Positions 52,911 to 61,446 of a stretch of DNA of 64,000 nucleotides are shown piece after piece. The DNA is from an archaeon (GTDB taxonomy: Archaea; Nanobdellota; Nanobdellia; Woesearchaeales; GW2011-AR9). The position numbers and the translations under genes are program-made. Every line of letters begins with the position of its first letter. Positions within the stretch are counted from its first letter, which is position 1. The notes under the pieces were generated by a model, which saw nothing but the letters and a program-made list of their open reading frames with translations, was not told where the DNA came from and did no database searches. The stretch lies in contig JABHSG010000003.1 of the NCBI GenBank assembly GCA_018697095.1, positions 509,378 to 573,377 of the forward strand, in the 5' to 3' direction.

Positions 52911-54662
52911 ATGAATTTTAAACACACAATTATTTTCCTAATAGTAGCTTTATCTTCCTTACTTTTTGTATACGCAGCAGGTTTTGAAGATGTATATGTG
53001 GTAGCTCCAACGAGTTTCCAAAATATTTCTGGGTCTGTTCTTTTGAATGCAACTGTGAATGGTACTGATGATACAAACAATGCAACAAACATGACGTTTG
53101 CATTTTATAATTCAACAACAGGCGCTCTAGTTTACAACATAACTGTAAATACAGCTGATGACGTTGAATTTAATTTAACTTATAATACTACCATTAATAC
53201 CACTGCGGTGCTTACAGATGGTACATATAACTTAACTGTAAATGCTTCAAATGCAACTCATTCAAACATAACTAACAATTCCTTTGTACTAATTACTGTG
53301 GATAATACTGCGCCTCTAATTACAACTTTTACAAATCCTCAAATTTTAGATAATTTTACCTCTGGTTTAGAAGTGTTTAATGTGACTGTAACTGGAGGAG
53401 TTACAGATGTAAGTTCAGTAGTTTTCAATATCACAAATGGGACTGAAGCTGATGTCTCTTTAACAGCAGGGGCAATTGCAGATGAATCTGCATGGAATGC
53501 AACACTGAATGTAAGTTTTCTAACTGAAGGGAACCATACGTTCCATGTGATTGCTAATGACACTGTGTTAAATCAAAATGCAACTGAGTCCACTAGTTTT
53601 ATTGTGGATAGAAGTGCACCAAATGTAACTTTAAGAACTGCTACCTTTTCTACCTCTGACACTACTCCAACAGTTTCAATGAATTTCACTGATGCTTTGT
53701 TTGCAGAAGCTAGTTGTACATTGTATATGGGTGGAACTGCAACAGTTACAAATTCTAGTGTAATGAATAATACTAACACAAACCTTACTGTGACTTCAGC
53801 TCTTTCAGCAGCAGAATACTTCACTGAGGTTAATTGTACTGATGGTTCTGGAAATATTGGAAATAGTAGTTCAATCACAATTACTATTGATGCAGTGGCA
53901 GCAGCTACAACTTCTTCAAGTGGTTCTAGTGGTGGTGGGAGCCGTGGTTCTAGTTCTGGAGTTTCAGCTGGTTCTAATGTATATCATAAAGAAATTTGGA
54001 CATCAGTTGATGAAGGTGAAACTGCAAATATTGAGTTAGATGTAGACTCAGTTGCAGTAACTAGTATCTCTTTTGAAGCTTTAGAAACAATCTGGGGAGC
54101 ATGGGTGAAAATTGAAGGTACTGACATTGATGAACTTCCAACAAAAGTTGGTGAAGTTGATTCAACTGTACACAGTTATTTTGAAGTTTCCAAATCAAAC
54201 TCTGTTAAAAACAATCTTTTAGAAGATATTGAATTAGACTTCCAAATAGAAGAAGAGTGGCTTAATGAAAATGGTTTAGATGCAACTCAAATTGCTCTTT
54301 ATCACTTTGATGATAAAGACGATGACGCTATTTGGGAAAGGTTAGAAACTTCCTATAACGGAAAAGATGGCGAGTTTGCATATTATCAGGCAATGACTCC
54401 TGGGTTTAGCTATTTTGCAATCGCGCAAGACGAAAGTGTAGAAGTTGAAGAAGAAACTACAACTGAATCTGAAGTTGAAGAAGAAACTACAACTGAATCT
54501 GAAGAAGACTTTGGTCTTGTTGAAGAAGATTCTTCAGGTTTAAAATCATGGTTCACAGTAGCAATTGTGATCGTTGTACTACTTGCAATCTGGCTTTTTG
54601 TATCATCACTAAAAAGCAAAAATGCTGGGAAACCAAGCACACGTAAAAAGAAGAAGAAGTAA
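52911..54662 (+). CDS. PGF-pre-PGF domain surface protein (583 aa)
   Basis: N-terminal signal peptide (HTIIFLIVALSSLLFVYAAG) leads to Ig-like repeats with the ...DNTAPLITTF and VDRSAPNVTL boundary motifs, about residues 20-335. This part carries around thirty NxS/T sequons. A Ser/Gly-rich linker (SSSGSSGGGSRGSSSG) precedes the PGF-pre-PGF-like domain (about 355-505: KEIWTSVDEGETANIELD, YFEVSKS, TPGFSYFAIAQD). An acidic tandem repeat EVEEETTTES and a C-terminal membrane helix (WFTVAIVIVVLLAIWLFV) with a Lys-rich cytosolic tail follow. Strong ribosome-binding site AAGGTGG. It is an outer-surface glycoprotein candidate. Confidence 0.9.
   Translation: MNFKHTIIFLIVALSSLLFVYAAGFEDVYVVAPTSFQNISGSVLLNATVNGTDDTNNATNMTFAFYNSTTGALVYNITVNTADDVEFNLTYNTTINTTAVLTDGTYNLTVNASNATHSNITNNSFVLITVDNTAPLITTFTNPQILDNFTSGLEVFNVTVTGGVTDVSSVVFNITNGTEADVSLTAGAIADESAWNATLNVSFLTEGNHTFHVIANDTVLNQNATESTSFIVDRSAPNVTLRTATFSTSDTTPTVSMNFTDALFAEASCTLYMGGTATVTNSSVMNNTNTNLTVTSALSAAEYFTEVNCTDGSGNIGNSSSITITIDAVAAATTSSSGSSGGGSRGSSSGVSAGSNVYHKEIWTSVDEGETANIELDVDSVAVTSISFEALETIWGAWVKIEGTDIDELPTKVGEVDSTVHSYFEVSKSNSVKNNLLEDIELDFQIEEEWLNENGLDATQIALYHFDDKDDDAIWERLETSYNGKDGEFAYYQAMTPGFSYFAIAQDESVEVEEETTTESEVEEETTTESEEDFGLVEEDSSGLKSWFTVAIVIVVLLAIWLFVSSLKSKNAGKPSTRKKKKK
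54444..54503 (+). repeat. Two-copy 30-base tandem repeat in surface protein gene
   Basis: Two near-identical 30-base units code for VEEETTTESE twice, in the acidic stalk before the membrane anchor. In-frame unit length means copy number could vary without breaking the protein. Confidence 0.8.
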
Positions 54663-54730
54663 TTCTTCACCTTTTTTTATTTTTTTAATATTCTAATTAC
54701 AATTAAGATCAATTCTCATGATCTATATTT

Positions 54731-54743
54731 ACAAAAGAAAAAA
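54731..54743 (-). terminator. T-run terminator after SRP RNA
   Basis: On the minus strand the SRP RNA 3' helix is followed by TTTTTTCTTTTGT, the oligo-T stretch at which archaeal RNA polymerase ends transcription. Confidence 0.6.
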
Positions 54744-55024
54744 GGTATTAAGGGCGCGCCTAATTTTCGAATAAACAATGCTCTGTGCCATAATCCAAAC
54801 ATGTTCTCCTTCGTGCAACCCTTTGAACATGGACTGCATTTCTTAAGGCTGCTCGGTTCCCCGCCTGACCTGGTTCGAAATACTACCCATCCCAAAAGAC
54901 ACGCTATTAACAAACATACCTGGGACAACAAAACATAGCTACCCTCAAAAAGGCTTCAGCTCTGTGTAAAGTCCACTCACAGTAACAACGCAGGACTAAC
55001 GCGCCAGCCTAGCTATCCTTAACC
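54744..55024 (-). ncRNA. Signal recognition particle RNA (7S/4.5S-like)
   Basis: On the minus strand, bases 54873-54848 read CCAGGTCAGGCGGGGAACCG then AGCAGCC, the conserved helix 8 with GGAA tetraloop that binds SRP54. Bases 54800-54831 form a second long hairpin (CATGTTC/GAACATG) suited to helix 6, bound by SRP19 in archaea. The ends pair: GGCGCG near 55005 with CGCGCC near 54755-54760, and outer GGT-TAAG with CTTA-ACC. About 280 bases, the usual archaeal size. A T-run follows the 3' end. Exact ends are approximate. A long reading frame inside it is only a shadow. Confidence 0.88.
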
Positions 55025-55040
55025 TTCAAGATTACTCCTG

Positions 55041-55079
55041 AATATAATACAAAAATAATAAAGAACTTGTTTTAAAAAC
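55041..55079 (-). promoter_or_regulatory. Promoter region of SRP RNA
   Basis: Two TATA-like boxes precede the SRP RNA on the minus strand: GTTTTTAAAACA at about 55069-55079 and GTATTATATT at about 55041-55050. The nearer one predicts a start near 55020, in line with helix 1; the farther one would leave about 25 bases to be trimmed. Confidence 0.5.
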
Positions 55080-55093
55080 ATTCCTAATGAAAA

Positions 55094-55357
55094 TTAATCT
55101 TGGAGTGTTGAATATTTGATTCTAAAAATTGAGTCAACTAAATTTCCAACTGATTGTACAGTTCTATCTGAAGCTTCAATCTCAGTGCAATAGTTTCCTT
55201 TGAGTGACCTTCCGCTGTATTTCTTTGTAGTATTACAACTATCGCCTACTTGAGCTATAGGTTCAGAAGGTTCTGGGTTGTCAAAATACATAGCTGTTAC
55301 CGCAATCCCTAATCCTGCTATCCCTGCAAGTGCCAATTTTCCAATATCTTTTGCCAT
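55094..55357 (-). CDS. Small signal-anchored protein (87 aa)
   Basis: The N-terminus MAKDIGKLALAGIAGLGIAVTAM is a signal anchor or signal peptide; the remaining 60 residues are polar with two Cys (about 39 and 57) in DSCNTTKK and NYCTEIE that could form a disulfide outside the cell. TATA-like TTTATAAAAAAG is about 25 bases upstream on the minus strand. No family recognised. Confidence 0.55.
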   Translation of the reverse strand: MAKDIGKLALAGIAGLGIAVTAMYFDNPEPSEPIAQVGDSCNTTKKYSGRSLKGNYCTEIEASDRTVQSVGNLVDSIFRIKYSTLQD

Positions 55358-55418
55358 TAATACTAGAAAATCACTCTTTTTTATAAACCTTGCCTAAGTT
55401 AACTACTCGTTAGTAGTT

Positions 55419-55706
55419 TCATCGCGAAGTAAGGTCATAAACGCTCTCTCCTATAGGTGCAAATGCGTATCCAACATCACTTAAGCCACACAAAAAGTCT
55501 AAACTTCCAGAATCAATAAAATCAGCTGCTGGACCTCTAGCATTCAAACCTTCAAATCCACAACTTCCATATTCTGCAGCACCAGAATACAAAGAAAAAC
55601 CTTCTACTAAACTCTCTCCAGCGCCAAACCTGCCTTCACCATTAATAACATAACTACTTGCCCCCAAAGAAACAAGTGCAATTGTTACAGCATGATATAA
55701 TCTCAT
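55419..55706 (-). CDS. Small secreted protein (95 aa)
   Basis: N-terminal signal (LYHAVTIALVSLGASSYVIN) followed by a Gly/Ser/Phe-rich mature part with two Cys (EYGSCGFEG and DFLCGLSD). It may be paired with the 87-aa protein downstream, both being small, exported and with two cysteines. Ribosome-binding site GAAGG lies before the ATG. No family recognised. Confidence 0.55.
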   Translation of the reverse strand: MRLYHAVTIALVSLGASSYVINGEGRFGAGESLVEGFSLYSGAAEYGSCGFEGLNARGPAADFIDSGSLDFLCGLSDVGYAFAPIGESVYDLTSR

Positions 55707-55827
55707 AACACCTTCTCTTCAAAAATTACTCTTTAAGCAAATCCTCCCACAAAGATGGTAGGAGTGGCAATTAGTTAAGCTAAATATCACAAGATACAAA
55801 TACTTCCTATACTATCAAATCAGTAAC

Positions 55828-56424
55828 ATGAAAATCAAGACATTCAGAGGTGGATACGACAATAACTTTGCGTATCTCATAGAATACCAAGACAGAGCTC
55901 TTCTAATTGATCCAAGTTATCCAGCCAAAGAGATTTTAGCTTACTGTGAAGATAACAGATTAAAACTAATTGGAGTTGTAGTTATGCATTCGCATCATGA
56001 TCATATTGTTGATTTGCAAACCTACAAACATAGGGCAATTACAATTTACGCTCACTCCTCAAGTAAAGTCTACAAAGACGAAGCGATCACAGAAGACGAC
56101 GTAATAACTCTTGGAAACATGAATTTCAATGTCATGCATACGCCTGGCCATCGTTTTGATTCAATTTGTTTACTCTACAAAAAACATCTTTTCACAAGCG
56201 ACACTTTGTTTGTTAGAGGTTGCGGAAGAGTAGACTTTGAAGGGTCAGACCCTGAACTAATGATTGACACTTTAGAAAGAATCAAACATTTAGAAGAAGA
56301 TATCACTGTTTATCCAGGTCACGATTATGGTCCAACTAAAACATCAACAATCAAAGATGAGAAACGACTCAACCCTTTCTTACAAATGACAAGAGAAGAA
56401 TTCCTAAAGAACAGGTTAGGATAA
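55828..56424 (+). CDS. Metallo-beta-lactamase-fold hydrolase, glyoxalase II-like
   Basis: A 198-residue MBL-fold enzyme with metal ligands HSHHDH at 54-59, the His of HTPGHRFDS at about 108, Asp of TSDTLF at about 125 and His of YPGHDYG at about 165. Spacing matches glyoxalase II and related small thioesterases or sulfur dioxygenases. Family assignment is secure; substrate is not. TATA-like bases lie about 28 upstream of the ATG. Neighbours give no pathway context. Confidence 0.9.
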   Translation: MKIKTFRGGYDNNFAYLIEYQDRALLIDPSYPAKEILAYCEDNRLKLIGVVVMHSHHDHIVDLQTYKHRAITIYAHSSSKVYKDEAITEDDVITLGNMNFNVMHTPGHRFDSICLLYKKHLFTSDTLFVRGCGRVDFEGSDPELMIDTLERIKHLEEDITVYPGHDYGPTKTSTIKDEKRLNPFLQMTREEFLKNRLG

Positions 56425-56447
56425 TAAACAATAATCATTAGAACGGT

Positions 56448-57164
56448 TTATTTTCTTCTCCAATCAAGTCCCTTTTTTCTTCCAGAGGCAACTGCGCCAG
56501 CTTGTCCGTGAGGTGTTGGTGTAATAGAATCCATATGCGCTTGTTGTTGTTCTGTAACTTGTGTTCTTCCTGGTTTCTCGTATCTTGCAGGTCTAGCTCC
56601 TCTCGCGGTGTGTCTAGTTGGTGTGTGATTAGTCAATTTTTCAACCACATGTCGTGGAACATAAATCCTTCCAATATGGATTTCCTCAGGCAATAATACC
56701 AATGCCCTGCTAACATGACCAAGCCTTTGTTCAAGTTCTTTTGGCACATCTAAATTAATATCACTTAGGGTACTTCTTTCATATATATCAAAGATCGGAA
56801 AAACAGCTTCAACACTCCCTTTTTTATCAATACCATTAGCCGTATATCTGTTGTCTTCTGGAATTGGACGAATAACTCTTCCTGCTGTAAATTTTTTCAA
56901 AATAGAACCTAAATCGGAATTTGGTAATGCTTTGTCTTGCATGTAATGTTTAATTAATGCTTTTGATGGTAAATAGTTTCCTTGAAAGCTAGGGTCTACA
57001 ACAACTTCTGTCAAAAGTAATTCTCCACTAATAAATCCTGGCTTATTAGCTCCTTGAATTTTCCCATTTGGCCCAGTGTATAATCCTTCAAATCCTTCAA
57101 AGATTTCTTCTAATACAGGACCAACACTAAATTCCATGCCAACAGGCATTCTATCATATGACAT
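56448..57164 (-). CDS. Hypothetical protein (238 aa)
   Basis: Unrecognised. The first 180 residues look globular with mixed strands and helices (SGELLLTEVVVDPSFQGN); the last 60 are Arg/Thr/Gly/Pro-rich and probably disordered, with a basic end (GRKKGLDWRRK). TATA-like GTTTTTAAAAGAG lies 28 bases before the ATG on the minus strand, abutted by the AACTTAATT palindrome (57195-57215). It converges on the MBL hydrolase gene. Confidence 0.55.
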   Translation of the reverse strand: MSYDRMPVGMEFSVGPVLEEIFEGFEGLYTGPNGKIQGANKPGFISGELLLTEVVVDPSFQGNYLPSKALIKHYMQDKALPNSDLGSILKKFTAGRVIRPIPEDNRYTANGIDKKGSVEAVFPIFDIYERSTLSDINLDVPKELEQRLGHVSRALVLLPEEIHIGRIYVPRHVVEKLTNHTPTRHTARGARPARYEKPGRTQVTEQQQAHMDSITPTPHGQAGAVASGRKKGLDWRRK

Positions 57165-57186
57165 TATAATCCTTAATTCCTAATCT

Positions 57187-57215
57187 CTTTTAAAAACTTA
57201 ATTGCAAATTAAGTT
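57187..57215 (-). promoter_or_regulatory. TATA box plus AACTTAATT inverted repeat
   Basis: AACTTAATT-GCA-AATTAAGTT (57195-57215), a perfect 9-base inverted repeat, abuts the minus-strand TATA box TTTTTAAAAGAG. The same arrangement exists at 46429-46458. Downstream of it (57216-57431) the gap to the DUF4870-like gene holds another hairpin CAATAAG/CTTATTG near 57266-57283 and that gene's own TATA box near 57388; I see no further gene. Confidence 0.5.
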
Positions 57216-57431
57216 CAAAAAGTCTTGCTTGTTGTAAGATTACTTGCGCAGTTAGTAATTCTCAATAAGTAAGCTTATTGTAGATTATAAGTAAAATAAC
57301 CTTTATTAACACAAAACATCCTCTCAAAAGCCTACTTCTTCAAACCTTCTTTCAGATAACTTTATAACTCTCTTTTTACAAATTATAACTTAAATATTCA
57401 AACAAAAATAATTAACGGAGATATAATTAAA

Positions 57432-57746
57432 ATGACAAATGCAAAAGTAATCGCAGTAGTAAGTTACATTACCTTAGTTGGGTGGATCATCGCTTTGATT
57501 TTGAATTTACAAAAAAAACAAGCATTAGCAAGTTTTCACATTAGACAATCTTTAATGTTAATTCTAGCTTCAGTAGTTGCTGGAATTCTTGGAACTGTTC
57601 TGTTCTTTATTCCGTTCATTGCACCAATTCTATACATCGTTGTATTTGTACTATGGGTAATTGGATTAATCAATGCAATCAAAGGCGAGCAAAAACAAAT
57701 TCCTTTAGTAGGATCATTTGCTCAGAAATGGTTCAAATCTTTGTAA
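57432..57746 (+). CDS. DUF4870/Tic20-like small membrane protein (104 aa)
   Basis: Three membrane segments (VSYITLVGWIIALILNL, SLMLILASVVAGILGTVLFF, APILYIVVFVLWVIGLINA) with the family motif FHIRQS after the first, where DUF4870 and related proteins have FHxxQ. The end IPLVGSFAQKWFK is also typical. Function is unknown. A ribosome-binding site GGAG and a TATA-like CTTAAATATT about 40 bases upstream give a short leader. Confidence 0.82.
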   Translation: MTNAKVIAVVSYITLVGWIIALILNLQKKQALASFHIRQSLMLILASVVAGILGTVLFFIPFIAPILYIVVFVLWVIGLINAIKGEQKQIPLVGSFAQKWFKSL

Positions 57747-57776
57747 GAACAAACAAACATTATTTTTTTTCTTTTT

Positions 57777-58085
57777 TTAATTCAATTTATTCTCATTACT
57801 TTCTCTAGCAGAATTAACTTTAACAATCACTATTTTTTCAACAGCTAATACTATGATCAAGGAAGTGATTCCCACCACCAGAAAACCAAGCCAAGGAAGT
57901 CCTAAGTTCTCTTGAACATTCACTGAATTAATCACAGCTCCAACAAACAAAAGCATCAAAGAGCAAGGCACATAAAACATCACTCTCAACTTATTGTCAG
58001 AAATCTTTGACAACTTTTTGTAATCCAGTTTTCCTCTTCTACCTTTACGGAGCTTTCTCATTTCCCAATTTTCTTTAACTATCAT
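57777..58085 (-). CDS. Two-span membrane protein (102 aa)
   Basis: A basic N-terminal 30 residues (MRKLRKGRRGKLDYKKLSK) precedes two membrane segments (VMFYVPCSLMLLFVGAVIN and LPWLGFLVVGITSLIIVLAV). The positive-inside rule puts the N-terminus in the cytosol. Unrecognised. It follows mutS by 31 bases on the same strand and may be read from the same transcript. Confidence 0.6.
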   Translation of the reverse strand: MIVKENWEMRKLRKGRRGKLDYKKLSKISDNKLRVMFYVPCSLMLLFVGAVINSVNVQENLGLPWLGFLVVGITSLIIVLAVEKIVIVKVNSARESNENKLN

Positions 58086-58116
58086 CTTATGACATTCTCT
58101 AAATTAAATCTCAAAC

Positions 58117-60687
58117 TTAAAACTCTCCAAGGCCCTTCTGTGATCCAATTTTTTTAGCTACTAGTTTTTTAGACATCTCGTCTTCTAAAACTAATTTGCG
58201 TTGTATCTCTTGTGCCCGACTAACTAGTTCATATGGCATTCCTGCAAGTTTAGCAACATGTACTCCATGACTTTTGTCACATGCCCCTGGTATAAGTTTT
58301 CGTAAATAAACGACTTCGCCACCAACTTCACGTACAGCAACGTTATAGTTCACAACTTTTTCAAACGAATCTGCTAGATTATTCAACACATGGTAATGCG
58401 TTGCAAACATTGTCAAGGCCCCAACATTGTTATACAAATATTCAGCGCAGCTCCACGCAATCGCAACCCCATCAAACGTGGAAGTCCCTCGACCAATCTC
58501 ATCCAAAACAACCAAGCTTGAAGACGTAGCCTCGCGCATAATTGTAGCGGTTTCAAGCATCTCAACCATAAATGTACTTTGCCCAGATGACAAATCATCA
58601 TGGGCCCCAACACGCGTGAATATTTTATCAACTACTGATAACTTACATGAAGCCGCAGGAACAAAAGATCCGATTTGCGCAAGTAAAACAATCAATGCAG
58701 TTTGACGCATAACAGTACTTTTACCTGAAGTATTTGGTCCAGTAATAATCATAATCTCTCCATCCACTAACTTAACACTATTAGGAACAAACTCATCAAC
58801 AAGTGATTCAATCACGGGGTGCCGTCCATCAACTATTTCCAAAATACTTTTTTGGGATCCACTCTTCTCCACACTCTTTGCCTGAGAATCTACAAACTGC
58901 GGCCTAACATAACGTTTTTGAACAGCTAAAACACTAAAAGAACAAAGTACATCCAGCATAGAAAGCTTAGAAGCCACTTCTTGTATTTCAGAAGTATGTT
59001 TTCCAACAGAACTTAGTAAATCCATGAATAAGCGATATTCCAAATCATAAAGTTTCTCCTGAGCACCTAGTATTTTTACCTCTAATTCTTTTAACTCAGA
59101 AGTAAAATACCGCTCAGCATTCGCTGTTGTTTGTTTACGAATAAAATGCGAAGGAACTTTTTCCAAATCTTTTTTACGCACTTCAAAAAAATAACCAAAT
59201 ACTCTATTGTATGAAATTTTCATCCCATTTATTCCGCTTTCTGATTTCTCACGTGCTTCAATTGCAGCAAGTACTTGTTTGGAATTAAGTGTCAATTCAA
59301 GTAGTTCATCAGCTTCTGGGTGAAACCCGCGTTTAATCATCCCTCCTTGGCGTACACTGATCCCACAATCTTCTCGTACAGCCCGATCAAGTAAATCGTG
59401 CACAGAAGATAAGTCTGGTAAATTACTAATCTCTAAAAGTAAATCTGAGCCATGAACTGTTCGTAGTACAGAAACAATAACTGGTAATCTAAACAAACTC
59501 TCCTTCAAACTAATCAAATCTTTAGGGTTAGCATTCCCATAATTAATTCGTGCAATTAATCTTTCAATATCATAAAGTTGCTTAAGCAAGTTCACTAGTT
59601 CATCACGTGCCAAACTATTTTGGTTCAACAAATCAACTGCATTATGACGTTCCTTAATTTTATCAACATCCAAAAGTGGCGAACGAATAATCTTTTTCAT
59701 GAGACGCGCACCCATAGATGATACAGTCTTATCAACTACAGATAGCAAAGTTCCGCGATCTTTTTTTCCATGCACATTTTCAAGAAGTTCTAAATTGCGT
59801 AAAGTGCAAGTATCAAGTTGCATCACATCACTGTTTTCTACAACTCTCAGTGATTTCAAATGTGACAAAGAATTCTTTTGTGTATCTTTCAAATAACGCA
59901 AAAGTGCTCCACTAGCACTAACTAAACTTTTACTAAACCCACTACTCATATCTATCTCTGCAAGCACTCCGCTCTTAGAGATTTCTTTTTCACTAATCTG
60001 GTCAAATAAAACAGAAGACGCATTCTCATACCTAAAGTGAAAATCATCTTGCGGACTTACAAACACTGACATCCCAACCAGCCGACTTACAAATTCTTGA
60101 TTCACCATTAAACTTTCAGCAATAACGCATTCAGAAGGTCTACGTTTAGCAATCTCTGAAAGTACCTTCTCTTCATTATCTAAAACACCAACGACTAATT
60201 CGCCAGTTGACAAATCACAAAGTGAATAAGAAAACCTATCTTCACTTTCACTTTCTCCATTAGAAACAAAAGAATAGATTGCCATCAAATAATTATTACT
60301 TTTAGCATCAAGTATCGACGACTCAATAACAGTTCCAGGAGTCACAACTCGAACAATTCCGCGTTTCACAAGGCCCTTTGATTTTTTGGGATCTTCAAGT
60401 TGCTCAACTATTGCGACTTTGTGTCCTTTTGCAATCAACTTCCCTAAGTATGGTTCAAGCGCATGAAAGGGAACTCCAGCTAGTGGTGCACGCTTCTCTC
60501 CTTTCCCTCGCGAAGTTAATGTGATCTCTAAATCGCGCGCAGCAATCTCAGCATCTTCGTAAAATATCTCGTAGAAGTCTCCCATCCTAAGCAACACCAG
60601 GCAGTCTGGCCGCTCTAATTTAGCGGATTTATATTGCAGCATCCCTGGAGTAAGCTTCGAGTCCGGGATTTCAAGTATTGACACCAT
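58117..60687 (-). CDS. mutS: DNA mismatch repair protein MutS
   Basis: Mismatch-binding ATPase. Domain I carries the F-x-E mismatch wedge in RMGDFYEIFYE (38-40). Connector, core and clamp domains follow, with NPKDLISLKESL in the core and EFVPNSVKLVDGEIMIITGPN leading to Walker A GPNTSGKST near 650, Walker B VVLDEIGRGTSTFDG near 730 and the TMFATHYH His. The C-terminal helix-turn-helix dimerisation region ends at residue 856. This is the MutS1 type that works with MutL (27210). Such genes in archaea are generally thought to come from bacteria. The TATA-like bases upstream are weak. Confidence 0.97.
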   Translation of the reverse strand: MVSILEIPDSKLTPGMLQYKSAKLERPDCLVLLRMGDFYEIFYEDAEIAARDLEITLTSRGKGEKRAPLAGVPFHALEPYLGKLIAKGHKVAIVEQLEDPKKSKGLVKRGIVRVVTPGTVIESSILDAKSNNYLMAIYSFVSNGESESEDRFSYSLCDLSTGELVVGVLDNEEKVLSEIAKRRPSECVIAESLMVNQEFVSRLVGMSVFVSPQDDFHFRYENASSVLFDQISEKEISKSGVLAEIDMSSGFSKSLVSASGALLRYLKDTQKNSLSHLKSLRVVENSDVMQLDTCTLRNLELLENVHGKKDRGTLLSVVDKTVSSMGARLMKKIIRSPLLDVDKIKERHNAVDLLNQNSLARDELVNLLKQLYDIERLIARINYGNANPKDLISLKESLFRLPVIVSVLRTVHGSDLLLEISNLPDLSSVHDLLDRAVREDCGISVRQGGMIKRGFHPEADELLELTLNSKQVLAAIEAREKSESGINGMKISYNRVFGYFFEVRKKDLEKVPSHFIRKQTTANAERYFTSELKELEVKILGAQEKLYDLEYRLFMDLLSSVGKHTSEIQEVASKLSMLDVLCSFSVLAVQKRYVRPQFVDSQAKSVEKSGSQKSILEIVDGRHPVIESLVDEFVPNSVKLVDGEIMIITGPNTSGKSTVMRQTALIVLLAQIGSFVPAASCKLSVVDKIFTRVGAHDDLSSGQSTFMVEMLETATIMREATSSSLVVLDEIGRGTSTFDGVAIAWSCAEYLYNNVGALTMFATHYHVLNNLADSFEKVVNYNVAVREVGGEVVYLRKLIPGACDKSHGVHVAKLAGMPYELVSRAQEIQRKLVLEDEMSKKLVAKKIGSQKGLGEF

Positions 60688-60739
60688 AAAACAACAAGAA
60701 TTCTCAATAATCTTAACTTTTAAGCATTATGGTCCAGAA

Positions 60740-61348
60740 TTAATGCCGACTTTTGGCAACATTTCCAAATATACTATATTCAAACAAATTTTCAACACCT
60801 CTTTTATACATCTCAATGACTTCTCGTGTAACAAAACAATCATCTGAAACTTTAGTTGAGAAACGAGGCCTTTGTGAAACTAATGTTGGGTTACTATAAC
60901 TTCTATGTTCTCCTTTTGGAACTTTGTCAAAAAAAGAGTTTGTATCGTCAAATGTGGTGCCAATAATTCCTGATTCTCGTAAGGGGTTTGTGTGTTGCTG
61001 TCTTCCATCAGCAAAACTATATGGAAATAAATTAACTGGGAGATCGAACAATTCTTCATTGTTTCCAGAAGATAATATTGCCATGCCTGCACTTGGAGTT
61101 ATCAGTAGTCTCCTTTGATAATAGTGGTTATGGATACCTCCAATTCCTCCAGGCCCAATTTGTGAAGTTCTAATTTTCTCAATTGCTATGTTGTCTAGAT
61201 CTATCTCTTGTTTCTCTGAGAGTAAATTTTCAATCCCTTGAATTTGATCTCCTGAAGTTAAAAGTATTTTTCCAGCTGATTTGCCTTTATATCTTACAAT
61301 CCATGGCGTGGCATAAATTGTCAAAAAATGATTTGGGGTTTGTCTCAT
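60740..61348 (-). CDS. Hypothetical protein (202 aa)
   Basis: Unrecognised soluble protein; features are GPGGIGGIHNHYYQRR near residue 70 and a Ser/Arg/Phe-rich centre (YSNPTLVSQRPRFSTK). TATA-like AATTATAACTT (about 61369-61380) is 25-30 bases before its ATG. It is divergent from the second TrmB-family gene and shares with it the palindrome at 61386-61403, the same layout as the pair 4986/5431. Confidence 0.55.
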   Translation of the reverse strand: MRQTPNHFLTIYATPWIVRYKGKSAGKILLTSGDQIQGIENLLSEKQEIDLDNIAIEKIRTSQIGPGGIGGIHNHYYQRRLLITPSAGMAILSSGNNEELFDLPVNLFPYSFADGRQQHTNPLRESGIIGTTFDDTNSFFDKVPKGEHRSYSNPTLVSQRPRFSTKVSDDCFVTREVIEMYKRGVENLFEYSIFGNVAKSRH

Positions 61349-61385
61349 AAAAAGTGGAACAAAGTAAGTAAGTTATAATTGCTTG

Positions 61386-61403
61386 TGGTGGCAATTACCA
61401 CCA
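61386..61403. promoter_or_regulatory. GGTGG palindrome between divergent TATA boxes
   Basis: TGGTGG-CAATTA-CCACCA is a six-base-arm inverted repeat in an AT-rich gap. It lies between the minus-strand TATA-like box (61369-61380) and the plus-strand one (TTTTATAAAG, about 61415-61424). Position and symmetry suit control of both the 202-aa gene and the TrmB gene. Confidence 0.58.
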
Positions 61404-61446
61404 AAATACATTTGTTTTATAAAGAACTAGTCAAATAATATCTTAC

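Noticed and set aside
54863..54880. tRNA-like GGTTCGAA sequence
   Set aside because: It belongs to the SRP RNA helix 8 flank; no acceptor or D-arm is present.
54716..54931. 71-aa reading frame on the minus strand
   Set aside because: It lies within the SRP RNA, and its sequence is explained by the conserved helices.
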